Below are positions 17,583 through 25,526 of a stretch of 40,697 bases of DNA, one piece after another (positions within the stretch are counted from its first letter, which is position 1; each line of letters opens with the position of its first letter). Both the position numbers and the translations under genes were made by a program. Location of the stretch: contig CAIYYV010000043.1 of assembly GCA_903930425.1 (NCBI GenBank), positions 1-40,697 on the forward strand. The letters are read 5' to 3'. A model generated the notes under the pieces. The model searched no databases. It saw only the letters and a list, made by a program, of their open reading frames with translations, and was not told the DNA's origin. Origin of the DNA: Akkermansiaceae bacterium (GTDB lineage: Bacteria > Verrucomicrobiota > Verrucomicrobiia > Verrucomicrobiales > Akkermansiaceae).

Positions 17583-18494
17583 ATGAAACGCCGTCATTTT
17601 CTCCAATGCAGTCTGTCCGCAGCGGGCACCGTCGCTCTATCAGGCAAAGTCCTTGCCGCACCGAAAAAACCCGGAGTCTTGAAACTGGGCAGTCAGGAAG
17701 GTCGCCTTCCGGGTGCCACCCTCAAGGAAAAGGTCGCCAATCTTGAAAAATGGGGCGGGTGCGGATTGGAGCTTGGGGGGGATCCGTCGGGGCGGATCGC
17801 CGAGATCAAAGAGGCGCTCCAAGGGACTGCTGTCCGGGTGTCGGCCCTGTGTTGGGGCGCGTGCAATGGCGATTTGGTATCCATGGATTTGGGCAAGCGC
17901 AAGGCGGGGATCGAGGCGCTCAAGAAAGCGCTCGGCACGGCCGCGGCACTCGAATCCACAGGCGTGATTTTTGTGCCCTGTTTCCACAAGCAGAGTGAGT
18001 TGGCACCCGGCGAGTTGGACAAGATCCTGTGGGACATCCTTCCCGCCATCGCCGAACACGCCCAAAAGGCCGGCAGCCGCGTCCTGTTAGAACCACTCAA
18101 CAAGGCGGAGACATTCTATCTGAACCGTATCGACCAAGCGGTTGCGATCTGTCGCAAGATAGACAGCCCCGGTTTGGGATTGATGGGGGATTTCTATCAC
18201 ATGGGCAGGGAGGAGAAATCGGATGCGGAGGCATTCACTGCCGGTGCCCGGTGGTTATGGCATATCCATCTGGCAGGCCGGATCCGGTGGTTGCCGGGGC
18301 AGGATCAACTCAAGGAGCCTGATCAACCGGAACGCAGTTTTGTGGATGGATTTCGCGCGCTCCACAAGATCGGCTATCAAGAGTATTGCAGTCTTGAATG
18401 CGGCGTTGCGCCCGGCAAGGATCCGCTCGTGGCCATTCCGGCCGCGTTCGAATTTCTTCGCGGCCAATGGGCGGAGGCGCTCAAGCCGGCGTAG
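17583..18494 (+). CDS. exported sugar-isomerase-like TIM-barrel protein
   Basis: A 303-aa protein with a twin-arginine-like signal (MKRRHFLQCSLSAAGTVALSG, cleavage probably near VLAA) followed by an AP-endonuclease-2/xylose-isomerase-like TIM barrel. Metal-binding acidic and His residues are visible in LLEPLNKAETFYLNRIDQA, LGLMGDFYHMGREE, WLWHIHLAGR and YCSLECGV. Such Tat-exported epimerase/isomerase homologues are common in Verrucomicrobiota and Planctomycetota; the substrate is unknown. ATG 17583 places the signal at the N-terminus. The last 14 nt overlap the convergent ABC exporter gene. Confidence 0.85.
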   Translation: MKRRHFLQCSLSAAGTVALSGKVLAAPKKPGVLKLGSQEGRLPGATLKEKVANLEKWGGCGLELGGDPSGRIAEIKEALQGTAVRVSALCWGACNGDLVSMDLGKRKAGIEALKKALGTAAALESTGVIFVPCFHKQSELAPGELDKILWDILPAIAEHAQKAGSRVLLEPLNKAETFYLNRIDQAVAICRKIDSPGLGLMGDFYHMGREEKSDAEAFTAGARWLWHIHLAGRIRWLPGQDQLKEPDQPERSFVDGFRALHKIGYQEYCSLECGVAPGKDPLVAIPAAFEFLRGQWAEALKPA

Positions 18495-20316
18495 CGCGGG
18501 CGGCGGCGTTCATGCCAACTGAGCTGCCCAGCATCGACTGATAGATCGGGTTGCTGGCGCGGAGTTGTTCGTGGCTGCCATCGGCCACGATGCGGCCGGC
18601 TTGGAAGACGAGAATGCGGTCGGCGATGGCGATGGTGCTGAAGCGATGGGCGATAATGAAGGTGGTGCGTCCCTTGACCAATTCGGCGAGTGCCTGTTGG
18701 ACCATCGCTTCGCTTTCGGAGTCCAAGGCGCTGGTCGCCTCGTCGAGAATGAGGATCGGCGCGTCGCGGAGGAAGGCGCGGGCGATGGCGATGCGTTGGC
18801 GTTGGCCACCCGAGAGTTGGTCGCCCCGTTCGCCGACTTGTGTCTCATAGCCGTCGGGCAGGGTGCGGATAAATTCGTCGGCGTGGGCCTTTCGGGCGGC
18901 CTCAATGACTTCCTGAGAGGAAGCATTCAGGCGGCCGACCAAAATATTTTCCGCGATGGTGCCGACAAACAACGAGGGCATTTGCGGAACGATGGCGATG
19001 TGACTGCGAAGATCCGTTTTGGAAAACGCGCGCAGGTCGGTGCCATCCACGGTGATGCCGCCCGATTGCGGGTCGTAAAACCGCGGGAGCAAGTTGGCGA
19101 AGGTGGTTTTTCCGGCGCCACTTGGCCCGACGAGCGCGACCACCTTGCCGATGAGGATTTCAACATTCAGTTCACGCAGCACCGGTTCATCGTCATAACT
19201 GAAGGTGAGATTTTCATAACGGATCGCGTGTTGGGGAGCACGGAACGGTTGTGGCAATGCCGGATCCGGCAAGGTGTCGGGTTCGCGAAGAATGAATTCA
19301 ATGCGCTCGATGGCCGCTTCCCCTTGCCGGAACAACGAGTGAATCGTGCCGAGTTTTTTGATCGGCTCATACGACATGTAAAGTGCCATCCCCAAAGTCA
19401 TGAAGCCCTCGAGTGTCATGCCTTCACGCACCCCGAAAAACAAGGCCGCCGCAAACCCCGTGGCCGCCACCACCTCAATGGAAGGCGAAATCGCCTGGCG
19501 GTATTTGACCACCTTGAGCGAGAGGTTGAGCATTTCCCGGATGCGGTGGCGGAATTGCGAGATTTGCCGGTCCTCCAAGTTGTAGGCCCGGATTTCCAGC
19601 GACGATTGGAGGCTTTCCGCGAGAGTGGCGGTCAAGGCACCCCCGCGTGCCTGCAACAGGCGAGCACGGATCGCGAGACGCTTGCCTGCCGCGCGAATCA
19701 CCGTGACACAAACCGGAACCGTGACCAAGGCGATCAAGGCAATGAAAAAACTGCGGTCCTGAACCGCCAAATAACCGAGCACCCCGAGCGCCGAAAGCAA
19801 GGTGGCCGGTTGCTTGATGAGATCACTCGACGCCTGGGCAATCACCTGACGGAGGATTTCCGTATCACTCATGACTCTGGCTAACAGATCGCCCGAGTGG
19901 TTTTTCTTAAAGAAGGAAAGCGGAAGACTTTGCAGTTTGACGAAGATGTCAGTGCGGATGGCTTCGAGAACCCGCAAGCCGGAAAACTGGATCAAGTAGC
20001 TGTTCGCATAGCCGGCCACCGCGCGGATGATGAAGATGAAAGGAATCCACAGGCAGGTGAGAAACAAAAGCCTCTCGCGCGAAATTTCCCCGAGCCTCTG
20101 GTGCATCCAGATTTCGTAGGGCTTGGCCGCCACCGATTGAGCGTTGAACAGCACCGGAAACACCACCTTCGTCATCAGCGGCAAACCCGCCCCGCTCGCC
20201 AAGGCGTAAATCAATCCGCAGACCACGCCTGCCAAAAACGGCCACTTCACGGCGCGCAGGTGGCGGTAATAAGGAAGGTATTGCTTCACGGAACGACCCG
20301 CAGACTCCACGCCCAC
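18481..20316 (-). CDS. MsbA-like ABC exporter (fused permease and ATPase)
   Basis: A 611-aa half-transporter. An N-terminal exporter membrane domain (about six helices within 25-320) is followed by an ATPase domain with Walker A GPSGAGKT, Q-loop PQMPSLF, signature LSGGQRQRIAIARA, Walker B ILILDEATSALD and the switch His in IIAHRFST. Closest in style to MsbA/lipid exporters, so lipid A-core flipping is plausible but not proven. The open frame begins at GTG 20316; a second GTG at 20289 (VKQYLPYYRHLR) may be the true start because relatives begin with a similar motif. It lies 65 nt downstream of rpe on the same strand. Confidence 0.9.
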   Translation of the reverse strand: MGVESAGRSVKQYLPYYRHLRAVKWPFLAGVVCGLIYALASGAGLPLMTKVVFPVLFNAQSVAAKPYEIWMHQRLGEISRERLLFLTCLWIPFIFIIRAVAGYANSYLIQFSGLRVLEAIRTDIFVKLQSLPLSFFKKNHSGDLLARVMSDTEILRQVIAQASSDLIKQPATLLSALGVLGYLAVQDRSFFIALIALVTVPVCVTVIRAAGKRLAIRARLLQARGGALTATLAESLQSSLEIRAYNLEDRQISQFRHRIREMLNLSLKVVKYRQAISPSIEVVAATGFAAALFFGVREGMTLEGFMTLGMALYMSYEPIKKLGTIHSLFRQGEAAIERIEFILREPDTLPDPALPQPFRAPQHAIRYENLTFSYDDEPVLRELNVEILIGKVVALVGPSGAGKTTFANLLPRFYDPQSGGITVDGTDLRAFSKTDLRSHIAIVPQMPSLFVGTIAENILVGRLNASSQEVIEAARKAHADEFIRTLPDGYETQVGERGDQLSGGQRQRIAIARAFLRDAPILILDEATSALDSESEAMVQQALAELVKGRTTFIIAHRFSTIAIADRILVFQAGRIVADGSHEQLRASNPIYQSMLGSSVGMNAAARATPA

Positions 20317-20381
20317 CCGTCCCGCGGCAAGCCTGATTCTCGCGCCTCAATTCCATCCGAGCCTCGGCAGTGCGAAATCCT

Positions 20382-21053
20382 TCACGCCGTGCGCAGCGCG
20401 CGGATGGCCGCAGGCATGTCGGAAGCGCCAAACAACGAAGTCCCGGCCACCATGACATTCGCGCCGGCCGCGGCACAGCGCGCGGCGGTGTCGGCCTGGA
20501 TCCCGCCATCGACTTCGAGGTGAAATGAAAGCCCTTGGGACTCGCGATGGCGCGCGGCAGCCGCGATTTTGCTGAGCACTTCGGGAAGAAACGCTTGCCC
20601 CCCCATGCCCGGAACCACCGTCATGCAAAGCAACAAGTCGATTTGATCGAGGAAAGGCAGCACGGCCTCAATCGGAGTGGCGGGGTTGAGCGCCAGTCCC
20701 GCTTTCAAGCCGGCCGCACGGATGCCTTGCAGTGTTTCCCGGACGTCATGATCGGCCTCGACATGCACGGTGATGAGATCCGCCCCGGCCGCAATGAAAC
20801 GCTGCAAAAAGACATCCGGCCGCGATATCATCAAATGCACATCCAAAAAAAGATCGGTCGCTTCATCGATCGTTTCCACCACGGCCGGACCAAATGAAAT
20901 GTTGTCCACAAAATGCCCGTCCATCACGTCCAGATGCAACCAGTCGGCCGCCGCCGCCGCCGCCCGCGCGACCTCCACCTCGAGGCACGCAAAATCCGCC
21001 GCCAACAACGAGGGGGCAATCACTCGATCATGAAATGAATGGGGCGCAATCAC
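20382..21053 (-). CDS. rpe: ribulose-phosphate 3-epimerase
   Basis: Interconverts ribulose 5-phosphate and xylulose 5-phosphate in the pentose phosphate pathway. A (beta/alpha)8 barrel with VIAPSLLAADFACL at the N-terminus, WLHLDVMDGHFVDNISFGP (metal-binding His and Asp), DVHLMISRPD, LLCMTVVPGMGGQAF and LEVDGGIQADTA (catalytic Asp). The frame opens at 21092. GTG 21053 gives a 224-aa protein of usual size; a further GTG just before IAPSLL could also start it. Divergent from tadA with a very short gap. Confidence 0.93.
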   Translation of the reverse strand: MIAPHSFHDRVIAPSLLAADFACLEVEVARAAAAAADWLHLDVMDGHFVDNISFGPAVVETIDEATDLFLDVHLMISRPDVFLQRFIAAGADLITVHVEADHDVRETLQGIRAAGLKAGLALNPATPIEAVLPFLDQIDLLLCMTVVPGMGGQAFLPEVLSKIAAAARHRESQGLSFHLEVDGGIQADTAARCAAAGANVMVAGTSLFGASDMPAAIRALRTA

Positions 21054-21082
21054 GCGCCGATACGAACCACGAAGCAGCCAAG

Positions 21083-21676
21083 ATGACAGCACAAATTTGC
21101 GACCTGTGTGAATTCACGCCGATGCCCGCATCAGAAATCCGCGTGCAATCCGCGGCGGCATCCGTTACGCCCTCGGGCGTGGAAGACGTCCTCCCAATCC
21201 TCGATCTGCAGAGCGATGTGTATTTTATGGGCCAGGCACTGCGAGAGGCCCATAAAGCCTACGCCGCCGGCGAAGTGCCGGTCGGCGCGGTCATTGTGCA
21301 CGACGGCCGGATCATCGCCCGCGCATGGAATCAGGTGGAAACCCTGAAAGACGCCACCGCCCATGCAGAAATGCTCGCACTCACCGCCGCCCAGGCGGTC
21401 GTCGGCGATTGGCGCTTGGAACAATGCACGCTCTACGTCACCAAGGAACCCTGCCCGATGTGCGCCGGAGCCGTGGTCCATTGCCGGCCTCAACGTCTCG
21501 TGTTCGGTTGCCCGGATCCGAAATGCGGCGCGGCGGGCAGTTGGATTAATTTGTTAGATTCCAACCCGCCCTTGAATCACCGCTGTGATGTGCTGCCCGG
21601 TGTGCTCGGCGATCAGTGCCTTGAACTGCTCCGACAATTTTTCCGCGAGGCGCGTGAGCGCAAAAATGCCGATTGA
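21083..21676 (+). CDS. tadA: tRNA-specific adenosine deaminase
   Basis: Zinc deaminase that makes inosine at the wobble position of tRNA-Arg(ACG). Signature motifs: ATAHAEMLAL (zinc His and catalytic Glu) and EPCPMCAGAVVHCRPQRLVFG (two zinc Cys). From ATG 21083 it is 198 aa, longer than the usual 150-170 because of an N-terminal stretch (MTAQICDLCEFTPMPAS) of no recognised function; ATG 21122 is an alternative start that trims 13 residues. Convergent with infA, with a 23-nt gap between stops. Confidence 0.92.
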   Translation: MTAQICDLCEFTPMPASEIRVQSAAASVTPSGVEDVLPILDLQSDVYFMGQALREAHKAYAAGEVPVGAVIVHDGRIIARAWNQVETLKDATAHAEMLALTAAQAVVGDWRLEQCTLYVTKEPCPMCAGAVVHCRPQRLVFGCPDPKCGAAGSWINLLDSNPPLNHRCDVLPGVLGDQCLELLRQFFREARERKNAD

Positions 21677-21699
21677 AGGCACCCGCACCGGAGCATGGT

Positions 21700-21999
21700 T
21701 CAACTGGTGCGGAACACAATGCGAGCCTTGGTCAGGTCATACGGTGACATCTCCATCTTGACCTTGTCACCCACCACCAGACGGATGAAACGCTTGCGCA
21801 TTTTCCCGGAAATGTGGGCTAACACCTCGTGACCGCTTTCCAGCTTCACCCGGAACATGGTGCCCGCCAACACCGACGAAATTTCACCGTCCACCTCCAC
21901 TGCCTTTTCTTCCTCGTCCTTGGTCGAACGCTTGGGAGGACCATAACGGTTGCGATTTCTGCTAGGACGACGTCCCGTCTTTTTTGGGCGCGGAGGCAT
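21700..21999 (-). CDS. infA: translation initiation factor IF-1 with basic N-terminal extension
   Basis: Binds the 30S A site during initiation. The S1-type OB fold occupies about residues 35-99 with the family core [49 protein letters not shown]. At 99 aa it is longer than the standard 70-75 because of a Lys/Arg/Pro-rich N-terminal tail ([20 protein letters not shown] and following). No in-frame Met between residue 1 and the OB fold would remove the tail, so the extension looks genuine. No Shine-Dalgarno precedes the ATG. Confidence 0.92.
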   Translation of the reverse strand: MPPRPKKTGRRPSRNRNRYGPPKRSTKDEEEKAVEVDGEISSVLAGTMFRVKLESGHEVLAHISGKMRKRFIRLVVGDKVKMEMSPYDLTKARIVFRTS

Positions 22000-22216
22000 G
22001 ATGAATTGGGCTGTGCGGCGGACGAAGCACTTGCCCCAACCGCGGCCGCCTTGCTAACGCATCGATCCCAGCCGATCAATCTCAAAAAATTGCGGATTGG
22101 ACGATCGGTCGTTTTTCGCGATCCGCCGCGCTTGCCAAGACCCGTCTCATTCTGCATCTTTCCATCCGCCGCTGGTTCTTTCCGGCGCTAAAACCCCCGC
22201 CACATGCCTCACCGCC

Positions 22217-23605
22217 ATGCCTGAGATCACCGAACAAGAGCTGCCGCCCAACCTTAAACCCCTCTGGCTCAAAGCGCTCACCGCCGTTCAAGCGGAGAAC
22301 CTCGACTACGCCGTCTCCCTGCTTCAAAGCGTGCTCAAAGACAGCCCCGGGTTTCTCGATGGCCGGAAATTGCTTCGCAAATGCGAACTCCAACTCACCG
22401 CCGGCAGCAAAAAGAAAGGCGGACTGTTCGGCTTGTCGGTCGGAAACATGGGCGTGATGAAACTTCACAGCCAGGCCAAAAAAGATCCGGCCGGCACCCT
22501 GCCGCTCATTGAAAAGGAACTCGAAAAAGACCCCCTCAATGAAGCTGCTAACGACTTGCTCCACGACGTCTGCCTCAAACTCGAATTGTTTGATACCGCC
22601 GCCTTCGCCCTCGAAGTCATCCGCAAGGGCTGCCCGGAAAATGCCAAGCTGCTCCATAAACTCGCCCTCTTTTACCTCACGCGCGACCAACCGCTCTGGG
22701 CCTCCGAGGTTTACAATGATCTCCTCAAGCACCACCCACTCGACGGAGCCGCCATCAAGGGCTCCAAAGACGCCTCCGCCCGGGCCTCAATGAAAAAACA
22801 AAAGTGGGATGAAAATGCCAACATGCGCGACCTCATGCGCGATGTCGGCCAAGTCGAAGAATTGGAAAAAGCCTCACGCACCGGCCTGACCCGCGAACAA
22901 CTCGAAGAACGCCGCGACAGCGTGATCGAGCGCTACAATGCGGATCCCAATCACCTCGTCACCGTCAAGGAACTCGCCAGCATTTACGAACAACTCGAAG
23001 ACTGGCATAACGCCCAAACCTTCTACACCTGGGCCCACTCGCTCAGCGCCGGCGATGTCGCCCTCGCCTCCAAGGCGTCCACCATGAATGACCGCGCCAT
23101 CGAATTGGACCTCAAAAACCTCGGCGCCGCCGCCGCCGCAGACCCCGATAACCTCGAACTCAAAATCGCCCTCGAGGCCCGCCAGGCTGACCGCCTCGCC
23201 GAACAAATCCAAGAAGCCCAACGCCGCGTCGACCAAAACCCGACCGACCCGCAATTGCGATTCGACCTCGGCAACGCACTCTACAATGCCGGTGATTTCA
23301 GCGCCGCCATCCCGCACCTCCAACAAGCCACCCGCAACCCTCACGTCCGCACCCGGGTCCTCCTCCTCCTCGGCCGCACCTTCAAAGCCAAGGGCATGTT
23401 CGACCTTTCCATCAAACAACTCACCGACGCACTCGCCGACCTCCATACCATGGACCATATCAAAAAAGAGGTCCTCTATGAAAAGGGCATCCTCCATGAA
23501 GAAATCGGCGACAAAATCACTGCCCTCGAGTGCTTCAAACAAATCTACGAGGTGGACTACGGCTACCGCGATGTCGCCAAACGCGTCGAGTCATCTTATG
23601 CCTGA
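22217..23605 (+). CDS. tetratricopeptide-repeat protein
   Basis: A 462-aa soluble, helical protein from ATG 22217 (MPEITEQELPPNLKPLWLKAL). TPR-like helix pairs occur near the N-terminus (about 15-60), at 90-160 and strongly at 345-450 (PQLRFDLGNALYNAGDFSAAIPHLQQA and the following units). A central Glu/Arg-rich region (about 215-275) may form coiled coil. No signal peptide or catalytic motif. Probably a protein-interaction scaffold; partner unknown. The frame opens at 22097, but codons before 22217 look non-coding in composition. pncC follows closely. Confidence 0.8.
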   Translation: MPEITEQELPPNLKPLWLKALTAVQAENLDYAVSLLQSVLKDSPGFLDGRKLLRKCELQLTAGSKKKGGLFGLSVGNMGVMKLHSQAKKDPAGTLPLIEKELEKDPLNEAANDLLHDVCLKLELFDTAAFALEVIRKGCPENAKLLHKLALFYLTRDQPLWASEVYNDLLKHHPLDGAAIKGSKDASARASMKKQKWDENANMRDLMRDVGQVEELEKASRTGLTREQLEERRDSVIERYNADPNHLVTVKELASIYEQLEDWHNAQTFYTWAHSLSAGDVALASKASTMNDRAIELDLKNLGAAAAADPDNLELKIALEARQADRLAEQIQEAQRRVDQNPTDPQLRFDLGNALYNAGDFSAAIPHLQQATRNPHVRTRVLLLLGRTFKAKGMFDLSIKQLTDALADLHTMDHIKKEVLYEKGILHEEIGDKITALECFKQIYEVDYGYRDVAKRVESSYA

Positions 23606-23662
23606 GTCCTGATGCTGCCACGCGGCCCACGCGGCCCACGCGAGATCCACCAAGCCGCGCCA

Positions 23663-24178
23663 ATGCCGCCGGAACCGCCATCCTCCCGAGTCGATGAGGG
23701 CACTCCCTTGGAGGTCGCGGTCGTCCAAGTCCTTGCCGAAAACCACCTCACCCTCGCCACCGCGGAAAGTTGCACCGGCGGCCTGCTCGCCAGCCTCATC
23801 ACCGATGTGCCCGGGGCCAGCGCCGTCTTCTCCCACGGCTTCGTCACTTATGCCAACACCGCAAAAATCGGATTGTTAGGCGTCACCAAGGAAGTGTTAG
23901 AATCCCACGGTGCCGTGAGCGAACCCGTCGCCTGCCAAATGGCCGACGGCGCCCTGCGCGTCAGCGGCGCTCACCTCGCCGTCGCCATCACCGGCATCGC
24001 AGGCCCCACAGGCGGATCCCCGGATAAACCCGTCGGCACCGCATGGATCGCCTTGGCCGATCTCCACACCGGCTCCCGCGCATTCCGCGTCTTCCTCCCA
24101 CTCGCCCGCCCCGCCTTCAAACACGCCGTCTGCCAAGCCGCTCTCAACGCCCTCCTCACCCTCCTCAAAAACCGATGA
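23663..24178 (+). CDS. pncC: nicotinamide-nucleotide amidase (CinA C-terminal domain)
   Basis: Stand-alone CinA-C domain that deamidates NMN to nicotinic acid mononucleotide in pyridine-nucleotide salvage. Motifs: LATAESCTGGLLASLITDVPGAS (active-site Ser/Thr region), FSHGFVTYANTAKIGLLGV and AVAITGIAGPTGGSPDKPVGTAWIAL. From ATG 23663 it is 171 aa, close to family size; ATG 23612 (6 nt after the TPR stop) would add a Pro/Arg-rich N-terminus encoded by a small gcggcccac repeat. No CinA N-terminal domain is present. Confidence 0.88.
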   Translation: MPPEPPSSRVDEGTPLEVAVVQVLAENHLTLATAESCTGGLLASLITDVPGASAVFSHGFVTYANTAKIGLLGVTKEVLESHGAVSEPVACQMADGALRVSGAHLAVAITGIAGPTGGSPDKPVGTAWIALADLHTGSRAFRVFLPLARPAFKHAVCQAALNALLTLLKNR

Positions 24179-24188
24179 TCTCCCTGTA

Positions 24189-24231
24189 GCGGCACTCGAT
24201 GAGTGTCGATTGCGGCACTCGATGAGTGTCG
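24189..24231. repeat. tandem pair of REP-like palindromic elements
   Basis: Two perfect 20-bp copies (24189-24208, 24212-24231) of GCGGCACTCGATGAGTGTCG separated by 3 nt. Each has a CACTC-GAT-GAGTG palindromic core. The first is preceded by TGTA, giving the TGTAGCGGC edge shared by other copies nearby. Confidence 0.75.
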
Positions 24232-24271
24232 TTAGAAATGGCATCGCGAAAATCTCGCCACGCATGGACCC

Positions 24272-24291
24272 CGACGCTCACAGAGCGCCGC
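24272..24291 (-). repeat. REP-like palindromic element, variant core
   Basis: On the minus strand it reads GCGGCGCTCTGTGAGCGTCG: the same frame as the 24189 copies (GCGGC...GTCG) but with a different, still self-complementary core (CGCTC-TGT-GAGCG). Paired changes in both arms suggest selection for the stem. Confidence 0.65.
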
Positions 24292-24346
24292 AATCCAATT
24301 CTGTGCATTCTGTCGTTAGAAATCCTTCTGACCTCACCTCTTGATC

Positions 24347-24376
24347 ATCCGTGTCTATCCGCGTTCATCCGTGGTT
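24347..24376 (+). repeat. three tandem 10-bp units
   Basis: Units ATCCGTGTCT, ATCCGCGTTC and ATCCGTGGTT in tandem. The last merges into the 32-bp direct repeat. Similar ATCCGTG-rich runs occur between genes in related phyla, so this may be part of a dispersed element. Confidence 0.6.
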
Positions 24377-24397
24377 CTCTTTTCCTATACAGGCGAA
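24366..24397 (+). repeat. 32-bp direct repeat, left copy
   Basis: Identical over 32 bp to 25425-25456. The two copies bracket the Phd/VapC toxin-antitoxin genes and lie 1,059 bp apart. In this copy the following palindromic element is 233 bp further on rather than adjacent. Confidence 0.85.
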
Positions 24398-24622
24398 ACG
24401 GCCACGACCCTAAACGGCACACAATCACCCCAGGCACAAGCAGGACACTCACCCCTTTCCCCACCCCCCCGCGATATTCTAAATCGAAATGGAAATAATG
24501 ATCTTTTTTTATCGCACGATAATGTTTTTGACCCTCTTTGGGATCTTGGCTTCCCGAAAGTTCGATCACATTCAGATGGTTCCTGCAGCGTTCCTGACGC
24601 GTCCCGCCCGCCGGGGCGTAGT

Positions 24623-24650
24623 GCGGCGGTCACAGACGCGCCGCTACAAT
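24623..24650 (-). repeat. REP-like palindromic element
   Basis: The minus strand shows the TGTAGCGGC edge followed by a TCTGTGA core and GCCGC. It shares this organisation with the copy at 25459-25480 and, more distantly, with 24189-24231. Confidence 0.6.
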
Positions 24651-24699
24651 CCGCGATCCACCATCTCTGTCACCGTTGCCGCACTCGCAAAAATCCCGA

Positions 24700-24720
24700 C
24701 TTGACCACTTGTCTTGACCA
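24700..24720 (+). promoter_or_regulatory. direct repeat before the antitoxin, candidate autoregulatory site
   Basis: The octamer CTTGACCA occurs at 24700-24707 and 24713-24720, 13 bp apart, just upstream of the antitoxin start (24730). Phd-type antitoxins usually repress their own promoters; this is a candidate site, inferred from position only. Confidence 0.35.
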
Positions 24721-24729
24721 TGTTATTCG

Positions 24730-25008
24730 ATGATTATGAAGACTCTGCTGGTTTCCAAATTCAAAGCGCAATGTCTCGGGCTGCTCAGGGAAATCCGTGA
24801 CACCGGGGAGCCTCTTGCCATCACGCTGCGTGGTGAGACCCTCGCCATCGTCCAAGCTCCCGGAAGCACCCCCATCAACCGCAGGGAAACTGTCGTTGAA
24901 ACTCTGCATCGCCTCCACCCCTTGCTCCTCGTCGAGGACGAGGAGTTCGAAGCACCCGTCCGCAGCAACCGACCCTCGGCGCTTGATCCCATAGCCGAGG
25001 GCATTTGA
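24730..25008 (+). CDS. Phd/YefM-type antitoxin
   Basis: A 92-aa protein; LLVSKFKAQCLGLLREIRDTGEPLAITLRGETLAIVQAP (about 6-44) is the DNA-binding Phd/YefM core. The acidic C-terminus (VEDEEFEAP) would wrap and inhibit the toxin. It probably represses its own promoter and neutralises the PIN toxin that begins 3 nt downstream. Either ATG 24730 or ATG 24736 could be used. The cassette is flanked by a 32-bp direct repeat. Confidence 0.85.
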   Translation: MIMKTLLVSKFKAQCLGLLREIRDTGEPLAITLRGETLAIVQAPGSTPINRRETVVETLHRLHPLLLVEDEEFEAPVRSNRPSALDPIAEGI

Positions 25009-25011
25009 TGC

Positions 25012-25410
25012 ATGTTCCCACTCATCGACACCAACATTGTCAGCGAACTCATGCGCCGCCAACCCCATGTGGCGGTTGCGAATTGGGCTGCCTCTCAGGC
25101 CGGTTTCCTCATCAGCGTCATCACTCTTGAAGAGTTGCTCTTTGGCCTTACCCGCAAGACGCTGCGCATGAAACTCCAGTGGCTTGACGACTTCCTAAGC
25201 AGCCAGTGCGAACTTCTGCCGGTCACTCCGATGATTGCCCGCAGCGCCGGCATCTTGCGGGGAAAGCTCTCCGCGCAAGGCATCACCCGCCATTCCTCGG
25301 ACATGCTCATCGGTGCCACCGCGTTGCTCCACCGCACTTCGCTCGCCACCCGCAACACCGCCGACTTCGATGGCTGTGGAATCGAAATCATCAATCCATT
25401 CGTACCCTGA
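25012..25410 (+). CDS. PIN-domain toxin (VapC family ribonuclease)
   Basis: A 132-aa PIN endoribonuclease. Acidic metal-binding residues: Asp6 in LIDTNIVSELM, Glu in ITLEELLFGL, Asp in HSSDMLIGATA and Asp in NTADFDG. Such toxins cut tRNA or rRNA and are held inactive by the cognate antitoxin encoded 3 nt upstream. All key residues are present, so the toxin looks functional. Confidence 0.9.
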   Translation: MFPLIDTNIVSELMRRQPHVAVANWAASQAGFLISVITLEELLFGLTRKTLRMKLQWLDDFLSSQCELLPVTPMIARSAGILRGKLSAQGITRHSSDMLIGATALLHRTSLATRNTADFDGCGIEIINPFVP

Positions 25411-25424
25411 TTCGTGTTTTCGGA

Positions 25425-25456
25425 CATCCGTGGTTCTCTTTTCCTATACAGGCGAA
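25425..25456 (+). repeat. 32-bp direct repeat, right copy
   Basis: Perfect match to 24366-24397, 15 nt after the PIN toxin stop. A palindromic element (25459-25480) follows immediately. Confidence 0.85.
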
Positions 25457-25458
25457 TG

Positions 25459-25480
25459 GGTCACAGACCGCCGCTACAAT
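25459..25480 (-). repeat. REP-like palindromic element
   Basis: Minus strand TGTAGCGGCGGTCTGTGACC preceded by AT: same edge and TCTGTGA core as 24623-24650. It lies between the toxin gene and the truncated antitoxin. Confidence 0.6.
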
Positions 25481-25526
25481 GTTCCTGCTTTGACATGTTG
25501 CTGAACCCTAACTAACCTAGCTTACC

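Larger units (their letters stand above)
24179..24729. other. 550-nt intergenic region carrying dispersed repeats
   Basis: No convincing gene. It holds four copies of a short palindromic element, a run of three 10-bp tandem units, the left copy of a 32-bp direct repeat, and the likely toxin-antitoxin promoter at its right end. A 71-codon ORF (24489-24704) with a hydrophobic start and Arg-rich tail has no support as a gene. Confidence 0.6.

Noticed and set aside
18565-19884. 439-codon plus-strand ORF
   Set aside because: Fully antisense to the MsbA-like exporter gene, which has all ABC motifs. The translation is Arg/Asp/Gly/His-rich with no domain pattern, typical of a GC-rich shadow frame.
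24185-24376. Clustered short repeats as a CRISPR array
   Set aside because: Units are palindromic, unevenly spaced, only 10-20 bp, lack spacers of constant length, and no cas gene is present.
24489-24704. 71-codon ORF with a hydrophobic N-terminus
   Set aside because: It runs through a palindromic repeat, has an Arg-rich tail and no start signal; a small toxin or leader peptide was considered but nothing supports it.
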